A stretch of DNA of 64,000 nt from Cladocopium goreaui (GCA_947184155.2 CAMXCT020006646.1:62001-126000), one strand, 5' to 3'; shown: positions 43,193 through 54,406, counted from the stretch's first letter. Notes: generated from the letters alone by a model not told the origin. Numbers and translations: made by a program.

Positions 43193-43256
43193 CCATGGTT
43201 AATGATGGTTAATGATGGTTTATGATGGTTAATAGTGGCAAATAGTGGTTAATTAA
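43193..43256. repeat. GGTTAATGAT array left of family B
   Basis: Six units of GGTTAATGAT and variants end at the left edge of the B copy. Confidence 0.75.
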
Positions 43257-43361
43257 CTGGTTGGTGGTTTGGAACATTTTTTTTCCATGGGTTGCAAATA
43301 ATCCTAACCCCATTGACGAACTCCATCATTTTCAAGATGGTTTTTTATCACCACCAACCAG
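43257..43361. repeat. Family B element
   Basis: CTGGTTGGTGGTTTGGAACA to TCACCACCAACCAG. Confidence 0.85.
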
Positions 43362-43759
43362 CTGTAGATTAGATCAACACGGGATGGTGGATCCACTGAT
43401 GCTGCTTGAAAATGATTCGTTGTTTTTGCAACCAACTATCGTTCATGAATTGAAGATACAATGAAACTCCAGTTCAACTGAATATAGTTCGTTAAATATC
43501 ACATCAGTCATGAAACTAGTCTATAGTGCATTGATTATTCCCAATAATCTGTCATTTTGCTTTATCATTCATTGTTCTCCCACCATGCACACACACAACC
43601 TATGTGAAATGCTAAAACATGTTAAAGACTTTTGTCCTTGGGTGTCCCAGTCATGGTCGGTTTCTGGCATGGTTTATGAACAACTTATTGGGTTTACCAC
43701 ATCAATGTGTTGATATCCCATTCCACCATTCCATCCTGCTTTTTCATACCTAAGAAACT

Positions 43760-43940
43760 TCCATCCCGATCATCCCTGAAGGAACTTGGCGCAACAGTCG
43801 ATGCCATTGACTGCTGCAGTTCTGCTGCCCTTGACACGCCCTGAGCGTCGAGCGACGAAACTGCGATGCAAGGACTTTCTGTAGACCAAAGTGTCGAGCC
43901 GATCCGTGACTCAGTGATGAAGATGAAGTTTGAAAGTGAT
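43760..43940 (+). other. Coding-like patch, frame unresolved
   Basis: Two + frames are plausible: SLKELGATVDAIDCCSS, ending in TGA, and PLTRPERRATKLRCKDF, ending in TAG. The first weakly recalls a thioredoxin beta-3 strand (V-D-A-I-D-C). I do not call an exon. Confidence 0.25.
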
Positions 43941-44019
43941 TGATATAACTATAAATTGATAGTGATTTATAGTGGTTTAATGGAATTTTAGAGTGATTCA
44001 ATGGGATATTAATGGGATA

Positions 44020-44100
44020 TACCCTCTGGTAATGACTAGCAGTTTGCTATTGAACATAGCCATTTATAGTTGATTTACCCATTAAAAATGATGATTTTCC
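44020..44100. repeat. Family A element, right end missing
   Basis: TACCCTCTGGTAATGACTAG to AATGATGATTTTCC, then unrelated sequence. Confidence 0.8.
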
Positions 44101-44708
44101 AATCAAAATTGGCGTAGCGAACCTTGCAATTTGCATCTCGGTCATGATTCTCAAGACAATTACAATGGCCATGGACAATGTTTGAACATGGGCGGCCACA
44201 GCTCACTTGAGGATGGGTAAACAACGACGCGTCAAATTTCCTGAGAGCCAGTTATTTTGGTATGAACGCTAGGGTCGCAGGATAGACGCACGACACATAT
44301 GCCACAAATCTATTTTTGGTGCAAAGTTTGAAGATGGACCTTGAACAAAACCTTGGCAACAGCTTCCATATCAGATAATTAGGGCATACTAGGACATGTT
44401 TTGTTTTGCCAAACCATGTGTCCTTTTACTTATTTTTGATTATATATTTGAATATATTTGATATGTTAGATCTTTGATTCATCCATCTATGTCAGATGTT
44501 ATATATAGTTAACCTTCAGTCAGCTATTAGATGTTTCAACAGCTGCTGGCTGAATTGGCAAGGTGCAGAGGTGGCACCCACGAATCTTGGGGAGTTTCCG
44601 TACTCAGTGGATAGTTAGGTTTGAGATGGTTTGAGGGGAAGAACTCAGAATTTTACCGTGACACCGTGACCCAGCTCTTTTATGTAGCAGTGTCATGTAG
44701 CCTCCAGG
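44101..44708. other. No supported gene
   Basis: About 600 bp, no family copy and no clear exon. Confidence 0.45.
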
Positions 44709-44806
44709 AATCAAAAGTGGGATGGGAAATCCCCTGCATAAATTTGATAGAGGTAGCTTTTCCCAACTGATTAATATTTTTCAGAGGGGTTGAAATCACC
44801 AACCAG
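44709..44806. repeat. Family B element, left end lost
   Basis: Right end TTTTTCAGAGGGGTTGAAAT then CACCAACCAG is clear; the left arm is not recognisable. Confidence 0.6.
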
Positions 44807-45569
44807 ATGTCAGTTGAAGCTGTGTAAAGTTTGTTATTCCACTGTTGCACCTTCTGCAACAGTCCAGCTGATTGTCACGGCAGAGAGGTTGCATATGAAG
44901 CCCTGTTCCGGAAGAGTGGAAAAAAACTGTCCGCCAATGATATGTTTGCCTAAAGGTTTTGGCTTTTGGAGGCAAATGTTGGTGATCATTTACCATAATG
45001 CACTTTAGAGGACGCTCCTGGTCAAAGTTGGTAGCGTTCGAATCCCCATTTTCGCTGATTAGAACATATTAGAATCCACAATTAATTGATGTTGCTCGGT
45101 TGGTTGGGTGAATTTGTTTTCACACTGTTGGTTGGTTTGCATTCTCAGTTTGGTGCAGGATCTAAATTCAGTGTCTAACATCCCCCAATTCTATGCTCAG
45201 AATCCCAGTCGATGCTTCAAATCTCAGAATGTTTGGCTTAGCTCCACATTGTCTAGTTGAAATCTTCAAGTTATGAATAGATCCCCACGGTCCGCACTAA
45301 GGTTTCGCTTCAAAAGAACAGGGATAGACCGAGATTTTCCAAACATTCAGAAAGCCTCCCTCCAGCACCGTGCTGGCGCTTCGACAACTTGTTCGATGTT
45401 TTTTGCCATCCCAGGTATGGCAATACCCATGAGCTAGCGACCTTAGTCCTGCAGTTTAGCAACCGAGGGCTTTGGAAGGACCCAAGGGCTTGGGGGGGTC
45501 CTAGGGATCCCCAATAGCTGGATGGTTTATTTCGAATTATCCCCACCATGACATCTATACGTTTTGTTA

Positions 45570-45875
45570 CTGGCAAATCTTCTGGCATTCTATCTGGCAT
45601 ATCTTCTGGCATATCTTATGACATTCTATCTGGCATTCTATCTGGCAAATCTTCTGGCATATGTTCTGGCAAACATTCTGGCACTTTATCTGGCATACCT
45701 TCTGGCATTCTATCTGACATTCTATCTGGCATACCTTCTGGCATTCTATCTGGCATATCTTCTGGCATTCTAATATCTGGCAAACATTCTGGCACTTTAT
45801 CTGGCATATCTTCTGGCATTCTTTCTGACATTCTATTTTGCATTCTATCTGGCATATCTTCTGGCATTCTATCTG
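45570..45875. repeat. 12-bp minisatellite (CTGGCATTCTAT)
   Basis: About 25 units alternating CTGGCATTCTAT and CTGGCATATCTT with variants. Because the unit is a multiple of three and lacks stops, frames on both strands stay open (SGIL/SGIS on +, MPED/MPDR on -). Confidence 0.95.
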
Positions 45876-45879
45876 GCCG

Positions 45880-46027
45880 TTGAGGTCCAGCGGTGCTCAC
45901 TGAGCTCGGAGGGTCCCAGGTTGAGGTCCAGCGGTGCTCACTGAGCTCGGAGGGTCCCAGGTTGAGGTCCAGCGGTGCTCACTGAGCTCGGACGGTCCCA
46001 GGTTGAGGTCCAGCGGTGCTCACTGAG
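45880..46027. repeat. 41-bp tandem repeat, 3.6 copies
   Basis: Unit TTGAGGTCCAGCGGTGCTCA plus CTGAGCTCGGAGGGTCCCAGG at 45880, 45921 and 45962, with a partial copy at 46003. Only one or two base differences among units. A related segment is at about 46585 (TTGAGGTCCAGCAGTGCCCA). Confidence 0.95.
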
Positions 46028-46099
46028 TATCCATGTATCCACAGACCTGAAGCAGTCTCGACGATGGTGATGACAGCTCTACAGTCCAGGACTCAGAAA

Positions 46100-46166
46100 T
46101 TCAGATCGATTTGGTGGTGACAGCTCTGCAATCCAGGACCGCTTCAAAAATGAGGGTTGGCATTTC
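46100..46166. repeat. Direct repeat shared with 46440-46560
   Basis: GATCGATTTGGTGGTGACAG and CAGGACCGCTTCAAAAATGA match the segment at 46440-46560. Confidence 0.85.
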
Positions 46167-46439
46167 GTGTGCGTTTCATGTATAATATTTATTCTATTTA
46201 AGATCATGTGAGTTGAATCCCTTGCAAGATGCATAACATATTTAGGCTCCTGACTTTGCCTTCGCTGCAATCATGTCGCATGGATCAATGGTGAGGAATG
46301 AGTGTCTTATTCAACGGATTTCTACAGTCCAAGACAGGCTCAGAAATAAGCAACAGATTCAGACCACTCATGTGTTGCGATCCTCTCGGGTGGATCGCTG
46401 ACTCCAGGCCACGCCTGTGTATGCGCGTGATGCCGTTCA

Positions 46440-46520
46440 GATCGATTTGGTGCTGACAGCTCTGCAGATCCATTTGGTGGTGACAGCTCTGCAGATCCAT
46501 TTGGTGGTCACAGCTCTGCA
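46440..46520. repeat. 27-bp tandem repeat, 3 copies
   Basis: Unit GATCCATTTGGTGGTGACAG plus CTCTGCA at 46440, 46467 and 46494. Confidence 0.9.
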
Positions 46521-46673
46521 ATCCAGGACCGCTTCAAAAATGAGGGTTGACATTTCGTGGGTGCCCAGTGCGCTCAGACCCTTGCAGTTGAGGTCCAGCA
46601 GTGCCCACTGCGTCCGGAAGTTGGCGAAGAGCTTGGCGAAGAGTTGGCAAGGCGGAAGTGAACATGGGAGTGG

Positions 46674-46756
46674 ATGCAAAGGTGGTGGAGGAGAAGCTGC
46701 AGGAGAGGGAGGAGGAGGAGAAGGAGGTGGAGGAGGAGGAGGCGGAGGAGGAGAAC
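46674..46756. repeat. GGA-rich purine tract
   Basis: (GGAGGA)n on the + strand. It gives Gly-rich, Pro-rich and Arg-rich frames that are not evidence for a protein. Confidence 0.9.
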
Positions 46757-46854
46757 AACTGTGATAAAATCTAACAACCCTCATCTGGTCTGGCAGGTGG
46801 GGAAAAAGGGGGCACCCCCAGTTTTGCTGAAATCCCCTTTTTTGTTTTGTGGAA

Positions 46855-47068
46855 CATATCCATCCTGTCGCCATGACCCGTGGCTTTCATCCATCCCAGA
46901 TCCCAAGTGGCTGAAACTGGCAACCATTTTGGGGATTTCAGCAGCGGAAGTCAGTTCCATCAGTGGTTCGGTTGGTTTATTGATGTTCCTAGGGATTCCC
47001 TAAATGCCTCGTATGATATTCCCCGATCTTGGCTTAGTTCTGCGTTCAGCAGATGGAATTTTCTCTAA
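46855..47068 (+). other. Coding-like patch, frame unresolved
   Basis: After a CATCCCAG the + strand reads SQVAETGNHFGDFSSGSQFH; a neighbouring frame reads WLKLATILGISAAEVSSISG. Either could be an exon. Confidence 0.3.
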
Positions 47069-47361
47069 CTATGTCCATCGCAGTGGATGGCGGCAAGTTG
47101 GTCATAGCGCAGCCACAAAAGGTCACCATTTCTCAGTCACATCCTGGGAGATATCCCTATCAACTTTTTTTTTAAACTGAAACCACACATACACACCAGA
47201 TGGGGCCTTCATTAACTCTAGTTTTATCCACCATAAAACATAGCTAAGAACTCGATTTCATGCCATGTTCATCCATTTTCTACATAAGCCATTGTCATTA
47301 AATAGAGATGGAGAGAGTTATACCCTTCTTATGCAGTTATCGAATTGTTTTCTACGTAATA

Positions 47362-47474
47362 CTGGTTGGTGGTTTGGAACATGAATTTTATGACTTTCCA
47401 TATACTGGGAATGTCATTATCCCAACTGACGAACTCCATCATTTTTTCAGGGGGCTAGGTCAACCACCAACCAG
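47362..47474. repeat. Family B element
   Basis: CTGGTTGGTGGTTTGGAACA to GTCAACCACCAACCAG. Confidence 0.85.
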
Positions 47475-47476
47475 AA

Positions 47477-47584
47477 CCCATAGGATCCATGGTGTTGGTA
47501 TATATGCTAACATAAAAGGGGTATATTGATGGGATCCATGTTACCATATATAGCCATATATAGCAGCACCATGGATCCTATGGG
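47477..47584. repeat. Family C-like palindrome with perfect 18-bp ends
   Basis: CCCATAGGATCCATGGTG (47477-47494) is the exact reverse complement of 47567-47584. It begins two bases after a family B element. Confidence 0.8.
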
Positions 47585-47658
47585 GAATAGCATTGGATTC
47601 GTCAACACTGCCCGTCTTGGCTGTGCCTATGCCAAAACTACCCCTCTACTTTTGGCAG

Positions 47659-47713
47659 GCCGCAGCCAAATGTCTCCTGCTGAAGATTGGCGCGGGAGCG
47701 CAGGATCAAAGAT
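47659..47713 (+). CDS. Candidate exon, unknown protein
   Basis: A 55-nt patch between a TTTTGGCAG acceptor and a strong GTGAGT donor. Phase 0 reads AAAKCLLLKI then GAGAQDQR; another frame reads RSQMSPAEDWRGSAGSK. The exon edges are good, the frame is unsure. Confidence 0.45.
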
Positions 47714-48129
47714 GTGAGTTTATGGTGATTATGTAGAGAATTCATATTTGTTTATGGTGATGTTTTTTGGTGAATTTGGTGATTTAATCCTATAGTTAAT
47801 ATAATTAATGGTTTAATGCTGATTTCACCGGAATTCCATGGGAAATTCATCGGCATTTATGGTGATTAAGAAGGATTAGCCACCAAAACATGGGGATATT
47901 ACCATAATGTCAGTTATCCTCTGGTAATTTACCATTAGCTATAGATGGCCCAGTTTTCTTCCATGTTCCACCAATTATTAAATAAACATGGTGATTTTCC
48001 ATAGCTTTATGTAATTACTGGTGCTAGAAAGTACCTGATTCAGAGATGATTGGTTTAGGGTAAATTGTAGAGATTTGTCCCTTGATCTGGAGCTCAAAAC
48101 CCCGTGCTCTATGATTTCTCATGTTTCAA

Positions 48130-48132
48130 TCC

Positions 48133-48169
<37 letters not shown>

Positions 48170-48172
48170 TGA
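48130..48172. repeat. (TA)n tract
   Basis: Two ATATATATATAT runs. Confidence 0.9.
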
Positions 48173-48295
48173 TGTCCATGTTTTAGGATGTTTTCGGGAT
48201 GTTCATGTGTTTAATTAAGTTTAGATTTGTATATAATTCTTTTAGTAGACGTCTGTTTAGATGAGAAATTCCAACATTTTCGGGGGGTTGCCCAG

Positions 48296-48364
48296 GTGTG
48301 GGTGGCTATGCCGGCTGTGAAGAAGCCACGAAATCCGCGCAGGAGGCATGGCAGTGTCCTGAAG
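48296..48364 (+). CDS. Candidate exon, basic peptide
   Basis: A 69-nt, 23-codon patch between a GTTGCCCAG acceptor and a GTCAAG donor. It reads VWVAMPAVKKPRNPRRRHGS then VLK with strong codon bias. The basic run KKPRNPRRRH could be a nuclear localisation or RNA-binding patch. A later donor would add nine residues. Confidence 0.5.
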
Positions 48365-49050
48365 GTCAAGGGGGAAGAATCGCTGAAGGGGTTAGACTCA
48401 ATATAACAAGGGTAAATCTACAGGAAACCTGTGTTTTTGCAGCTAAATATAGGTATATATGCGAAAAACACATAACCCTACTCCCTGGTAAATTTGGTAA
48501 TTTAACATAGCCTTGGAACATGTTGGAACATCTCCACAATAGGTAAACCATCTATAAAAAGGATAGTTGAAAACATGGGATCCCGTGACATGAATCTAAC
48601 CATCTGATCCCCCATTAATTAGTAATGGGGGTTTGATTCTCATATATAAATCAATTCACTTTAGATGTTGGACTGTAGATGTCTGGTAAGTGGGGTCATA
48701 TTGTATATATATATATATAACAAGTGTTATATGTGATATGATCGAATATGAAATATATTTTCACCAACCAGTTGATATGATCTTGTTAGTACAAATCACA
48801 TCAAATTACTGTATTTTACCCGGCGTGATCTATATGTACTATATGTTTACAAACGAGTTCCAAGAAGAATTGCTGGGCGCTTATGGTGCATTGCTACTTG
48901 AAGGATTTCTATTCAGAAGAAAGAACAACTAAGAACGTACATACAAAACAAACTGGCATTTCGTCAAGAAATTTCAAGTTTCTGCGAGTTCCAAGTCCTT
49001 GGGAAGGATGGTTTCATACTGAACTCGCTTGCCTTGATATGGGTATAGAC

Positions 49051-49165
49051 TACCCTCTGGTAATCAAACGTGGCAAGGTAAAATCCTTTGCAATGGAAAA
49101 TCCCCGAGCTCAAAGGATGTTTTAATGGGATAATCATCTATAAATGGGGTATTTTCCATGGAGGG
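49051..49165. repeat. Family A element, diverged
   Basis: TACCCTCTGGTAATCAAACG at the left; right end reduced to GTATTTTCCATGGAGGGTA. Confidence 0.6.
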
Positions 49166-49239
49166 TACACTGTTTTTTATTTGGGCGGAGTGAATGAGCC
49201 TGGCCACGGTGAAGTGATGAGTAAACCTGGTGCAGGCAG

Positions 49240-49317
49240 GAGAACTGGCCAAAGAGCCGGGCTGCCAAGGTGGCTACTGAGAGTCTCCCAGACAGCTTTG
49301 ATGGCACAATTTGTGCC
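49240..49317 (+). CDS. Candidate exon, unknown protein
   Basis: Exactly 26 codons (78 nt) between a GTGCAGGCAG acceptor and a GTACAC donor. It reads ENWPKSRAAKVATESLPDSF then DGTICA. Composition and codon bias look genuine, and the frame remains open past the donor. No family is recognised. Confidence 0.5.
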
Positions 49318-50093
49318 GTACACTCCGTACACAAAGCATATTTGTTCAGTAAAATGTGCTGCATGTATTTTTTTTACGCTACTATCAGAGCTTAGTGGAC
49401 CGCCCAAATAATTATACGTATAGTTGAAAGCATTTCAGGTTTCTGCAGCAATTTTGTGCAGGAGAATTGGTATGATTTACAAAAAATAGCAAAGAAAACA
49501 ATAGAACACCGGGGCGGCGTTTGGTGAACGGGCCATTGTGAATGCGTATCCCCATCAATACAATCAGTGATGAAGAGCTGAATGCAAATACCCTTGTTTC
49601 ATTGGTATTTAGCCAACCACCCCAAGGGCCACCCCTCCACTCATCAATTCATTATTTAATGTTATACATGGTTGAGAACCCATGATAAATCATGATAAAT
49701 CCTCATTGTTTGGAGGGTTGGAGTTGGTTGAACCTTCCTTACTAGGTCAGCGGGAAACCTTTGTCCCTTGGGGTTCTTGATTCCATCCCGATGGTTTTCC
49801 TCTACTCTGTTTCTTGAGGTTACAAGCTGGTGATATCCTCAACATTCGCATGGTCCGGGAGCCAACTCGATGCCAGCTTTCCGTAATGGGGATGTGTTGA
49901 AAAACCAAAGGAATCCCCAATGATGATGGGATGACCATGTCCTATTTCCATATTCCATGTTTTGACCATGGCTCTAACCATCAGATCAAACTTGATTGTG
50001 TGAAAGATAGTGTGTAAACCCAATGACAATCCCCACTCTTTGCCAGAAATAGCTTTGATTGAATCGGAAAGTTCGATGTTTATCTGTTTGGTG

Positions 50094-50183
50094 GTTTGGA
50101 ACAGTTTTCATTTTTCCATATATTGGGAATAATAATCCCAACTGACTAGTATTTTTCAGAGGGGTAGGTCAACCACCAACCAG
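50094..50183. repeat. Family B element
   Basis: CTGTTTGGTGGTTTGGAACA to GTCAACCACCAACCAG. Confidence 0.85.
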
Positions 50184-50251
50184 TTATCATTGCGTTTGCC
50201 ACATGATTCGATATAGAATGACTATAGATGCTTTTGGGCATGAGATTTAAG

Positions 50252-50390
50252 GGTCCCTTGTGCCCCGTCGAGGAAAGCGCCCGCCCCCCGCCTTCGCGAG
50301 GTGAAAGACAAGTGCCGCTGGCCGCAGGATGTGAAAGACATTTGGAATGCGGTGGCCCCGGTGGCTGGGGGAGAGCACGTTATCACCGAG
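50252..50390 (+). CDS. Exon of an unknown protein (first of a phased set of three)
   Basis: A 139-nt exon between an ATTTAAG acceptor and a GTACTG donor. It reads VPCAPSRKAPAPRLREVKDK then CRWPQDVKDIWNAVAPVAGG then EHVITE. Third positions are almost all G/C. It ends in phase 0 and connects in frame to 50905 and then 51199. This may be the C-terminal part of the long + strand gene. The fold is unknown to me. Confidence 0.65.
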
Positions 50391-50696
50391 GTACTGTGGA
50401 AAGGAAAAAGGAAGCCAGCTATTGACCCTGAAACCTTTCTTCATGGATAAAGTAATATCAGTGCAGATGCGTGACTTGTTACTCAGTTATCATTTCCACA
50501 TGTATCAACAAATTCATCTCGATCATGATGCCCAATGGACAGGCATGAACATGCCAATCTTGTGAAAATCAAGTATGTCATATTATTTCAGCGTGTTTTA
50601 TCATATGTGCTGCGTTATATTTTTTAAAAAAAGTATTTGCTTGGTGCACATTTTTGGCAGGTGACTTCATTGATTTGGCGATGGGGGCTCCGTTTG

Positions 50697-50890
50697 TTGG
50701 GGTTTCCTAAGAGATATAGGTACCCCCAAATCATCTATTTTAAATCGTTTAAACCATCCATTTAACTATAAACCAGATTTAAATCTGATATAAATAGATT
50801 TTAACCATAACCATCCATTAACCATAATTCTAAAGCCTCGATTTTCCATTAAAACCATCCATTTTGGGATCCATTTATGGCAACCTCCTC
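50697..50890. repeat. Family F element, expanded
   Basis: TTGGGGTTTCCTAAGAGATA at the left and GGATCCATTTATGGCAACC at the right, with tandem AACCATCCATTTAACTATA units inside. Confidence 0.55.
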
Positions 50891-50904
50891 CCGAACTTGA
50901 ACAG

Positions 50905-50966
50905 ATGCAGGGCATCGCCGTCCCAGCCCGTGCGGTGCCGTGGGCAACTCAGATCAAAATTGCCCA
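50905..50966 (+). CDS. Exon of an unknown protein (second of three)
   Basis: A 62-nt exon between a GAACAG acceptor and a strong GTAGGT donor. It reads MQGIAVPARAVPWATQIKIA and leaves two bases (CA). These pair with the first base of 51199 to make Gln. Codon bias is strong. Confidence 0.6.
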
Positions 50967-51198
50967 GTAGGTGGCTGGTTTCTACAAAAGTTCCAACGTG
51001 GTATATGTAATTATATATAATGATACATAGTGATATATCATGATATATTAATATATAATAATATATATATATGTAATAATATGTAATATGTACATATAAT
51101 TTTCGTTATCTATACATGGATATCGTGATATCATCCATGGTTTCTTGGACAAGAACATGGTGATTTTCGATCAACCCTGCGGCGCGGGACTATGTGAG

Positions 51199-51304
51199 GT
51201 CACCGAGCTTCCTGCCAACCGATTCCCTCCCGGACTTCTTGGAAGCCTTGGTCTATGTGCCCCCCAGCGAGGAGCCCTTTGTGATGTCAGTGATGTCGAA
51301 ATAA
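51199..51304 (+). CDS. Exon of an unknown protein (third of three, possible 3' end)
   Basis: Starts after TATGTGAG in the phase required by 50966 and reads SPSFLPTDSLPDFLEALVYV then PPSEEPFVMSVMSK, ending with TAA at 51302-51304. A GTGATG donor at 51290 is an alternative end (…FVMS). If the stop is used, this is the end of a + strand gene; a minus-strand exon candidate 550 bp away would then make a convergent pair. Confidence 0.6.
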
Positions 51305-51853
51305 GCCGAAGAGGTTGATGATTTAGGAAAAACATGTTTTTTTCCCTCAGGTTAGTGATTAGTGAAGTGTCATGATTAAGAATGCTTATTTTTGGACATA
51401 GTTTGCCCAGATTTGTTCATATGCTTCGCAGATTTAGTTTGTTCACACGTCATCCGATATCCGGCAGAGTTTGATCACTGCGACCTAATTTGTATGACAT
51501 CCCACGTTCCGAATGCTTTCCGCTTTTGCTGGACACTATCTACTGTGAGTAGATCGGTAGATCCATATCCAATGTTCAAAGACCTGAGAATTTGTCAATA
51601 TAAAACTGCAGTATATAAAACTGCAATATATTTGTGATGGTTGAACACTATAAAATTGCAGTAGCACAAGATTTACCAAAACTGAGTCGCCCACGCTGCA
51701 GGAGTTGACCATAGAGGTTGGGGTCTCCCAATTTCCAGGCTGTCAGGATGCCTCTATGAAAATCGAGGCTGTGTACATATCGTGCAGAACATGATTCTTG
51801 TTTCTATCAATAGTAAAGAATTATTTAACCAACTAAATATCAACATGTCTCAC

Positions 51854-51984
51854 CTCCAAATGATCCGTTGTTCGTCCTTGAAATGAGGGGCTTCGTTTTG
51901 AACATGACCAACCGTTGCACCAAAGCCGTTTCCCCAGGCCTCAAAGTTGGTTCCCTTGGCGCCTTTTGCCGATGCCATGGAGGC
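51854..51984 (-). CDS. Minus-strand exon, unknown protein
   Basis: On the minus strand a pyrimidine-rich acceptor (TCTATCCCTTCCAG) precedes 131 nt that read ASMASAKGAKGTNFEAWGNG then FGATVGHVQNEAPHFKDEQR then IIW, followed by a consensus GTGAGA donor. Codon bias is good. The + strand of this DNA has no comparable frame. This is the clearest sign of a gene on the opposite strand. No family is recognised. Confidence 0.55.
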
Positions 51985-52924
51985 CTGGAAGGGATAGACT
52001 TGGGTGGATGATGCGTAATACATCCACATATATATATATATACATACACACATTGTTTGTACTCTTATACGCAATAATTACAGATATGTGCGTATATATA
52101 TATATACACACATATGTACATATATGTATATGTGCAATAGCCCTGAAGTAGGTATTCCATTTTGTTCCAAAAGTTGTGCCTATTTTAGTGATAATGTTGT
52201 ACATTCATCAGCATCCCATATTCTTTTATGCAGTTCCCTTATATATCTATATACGTACATACATTATATATATATAAATACACTTACATATCCGGTGCGT
52301 ATGAGGGGGTTGAGGGGCTATGGCCGCAACCATATTGCCCATCGGGAGGTGAGGAGCCTCTAAGAGTGTCCCAACTTCATGATAGTGATATGTTTGTAGA
52401 TAGATTTGTGTGAAGTATGTTGATATATGTTGTTGGTCAGTATCAAGAAGAACAGCTGTAAAGGGGTATCCAAGCTTTGCAATTTAATCGCTGATTGGTA
52501 GTCCTATAGTGTTAACCAGGCATCCTCCCCCTGAAGCGATGGTCATTTTCCCCAGTTAATATGGTTGTTTGCGGTTGGAAGTAGTGTTTGCTGGTTGGGT
52601 TACAATCAGGCCTGCTGCTTGCTTTGATATGTGGGCCTTTATTTTAACCCATGCCTTTCATTGCCTTTCATGATCGAAACATCCAAACATGAGGATCGCA
52701 GGGACAACTATCAGATTTGCCACACTAACATCTAGAAGCTCCATGAACCGTATGTTTTGTTTATCAAGAATATCGCCCAACCTGAAAATAATTGAAAATT
52801 GCTTGGAGGTTCTCAAAATTTGAAGGTGGTTGAAGATATGTTTAATGATACAAAAGTAACTATACATACATATATATATATATAATGTGTGTAATTATTA
52901 TGCCTTAATTTATCCAACCATATA

Positions 52925-53110
52925 CACACAAAAATGCATAATAAATACATACATGCATGCATACATGACATGACATGACAAGACAAGACATGACATGACA
53001 TACGCACATACATACATACATACATAAATACACACATACATAAATACATACATACATACATGCATACATACATACATACATGCATACATACATACACACA
53101 CATCAATCAC
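52925..53110. repeat. (CATA)n and related microsatellites
   Basis: ACATACATGCATGCATACAT and GACATGACATGACAAGACAA arrays. They create long Cys/Val/Met-rich frames on the minus strand that are not genes. Confidence 0.95.
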
Positions 53111-53135
53111 ACACACATATGTATATATATATATA

Positions 53136-53184
53136 TATATTAATTAATTAATTAATTAATTTAATTAATTAATTAATTAATTAT
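53136..53184. repeat. (TTAA)n microsatellite
   Basis: About 12 units of TTAA in the form AATTAATTAATTAATT. Confidence 0.95.
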
Positions 53185-53237
53185 ATTATATACCAAACAT
53201 TTTTACTATATAATATACACCGGTGCCTTCTGAAAAC

Positions 53238-53318
53238 CATCGGCGTCATTTCTGCCAGCTTCTGACGGCTGCGGTCCTTCAGGATTTGGCCTGGCATCGA
53301 GGTCGCCGCAGATGGCTA
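53238..53318 (-). CDS. Possible minus-strand exon, unknown
   Basis: The minus strand reads AICGDLDARPNPEGPQPSEA then GRNDADG with mostly G/C third positions. If real it could belong with 51854-51984. The + strand alternative (SDGCGPSGFGLASRSPQ) is shorter. Splice edges are not clear. Confidence 0.3.
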
Positions 53319-54406
53319 AAAGTTTGATTTATAAAGGGGATTAATGGTGATTGAATGGAATTTATGGGAATTCATTCATGGGGTTTTATGATTTTTTTGT
53401 GGTGAATTTGGGGATGTTAGCCATAGTGCATGATGATTTCATGCAAATTTAATGGGACTTTCCATCGGACTTCGTGGGATTTTATGGTGATTAATTAATC
53501 AGGTCTTAATCAAAATGGGGACGTTCATGGGAATTATCCTGGGGTAAATTATGTACAGTAATGGTTTGCCATGGAATATTGTAAATTTAGATGATTCACC
53601 TTTTAAAATGGTGAATTTCAATAGCTATGTTAAATTACCTTACCATTGATATGGTTATATGGATTGAGTGTGCTGATGGCGCTATACACAAATCATATGA
53701 ATGACCAATAATCAATTTTTAAACCGCAAATTTCAGGTGCACTAAAATGATCAGACATGAACATTGCAGTAACCTCTTTCAGACAACGCTACATCTTGGG
53801 ATATTGAATGTGGAAAAGACAAAGCTTTCAACATTAGATCAAGTGAAATGTATTTTGGGTTCATCTTGATTTATAGTCTAGCTGTTTCGGTTTTAAAGCT
53901 GATTACGGAGAAATATGGGAAATTGGGAATGGTTTCTTGCTTGGTTTACCACATTGACTGTTGAACCAACAAATATGGGGCTTTTACCACCGAACTTGGA
54001 TACATTGCAGTGAGCGATAAAGATTTTTGGGCATATGCAACATTGGATCCTTCGCTGGTGGTATCGGCCAACACCCCCCTCCATCCCTGCTTCAGATAAT
54101 GGCATGATCACAGGTAAGTCATGTGCTTTTCCAAATTGAGTACTTGGGTAAAACCGAAATCGCCAACTAGATATGGGGATGGGTCAAAACGTGCCATATT
54201 TCGGGGAATAAACATCCAGCATCATCCAGCTATATCAGCCATCTTAGGATACCATCCGCGTTTGGCTTTGACTCGTAGCTACCGAAAGTCTCGAGATCCC
54301 ATCGTGGCTTTCTTTCGGGATCTATGATGATCGGCACCACCTATGCAGGTATACATAGAGCATTTATATAGCTATTGAAAATTGCCCATTCCAGTCATGA
54401 ATGATC

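Noticed and set aside
45548-45900. Repeat proteins SGIL/SGIS (+) and MPED/MPDR (-)
   Set aside because: A 12-bp minisatellite without stop codons keeps frames open on both strands; no splice signals or start context favour either.
46437-46874. A 145-codon Pro-rich minus-strand frame
   Set aside because: Arises from the GGA purine tract and the 27-bp repeat.
52813-53116. Cys/Val/Met-rich frames that could look like a cysteine-rich peptide
   Set aside because: Translation of CATA and GACAT microsatellites.
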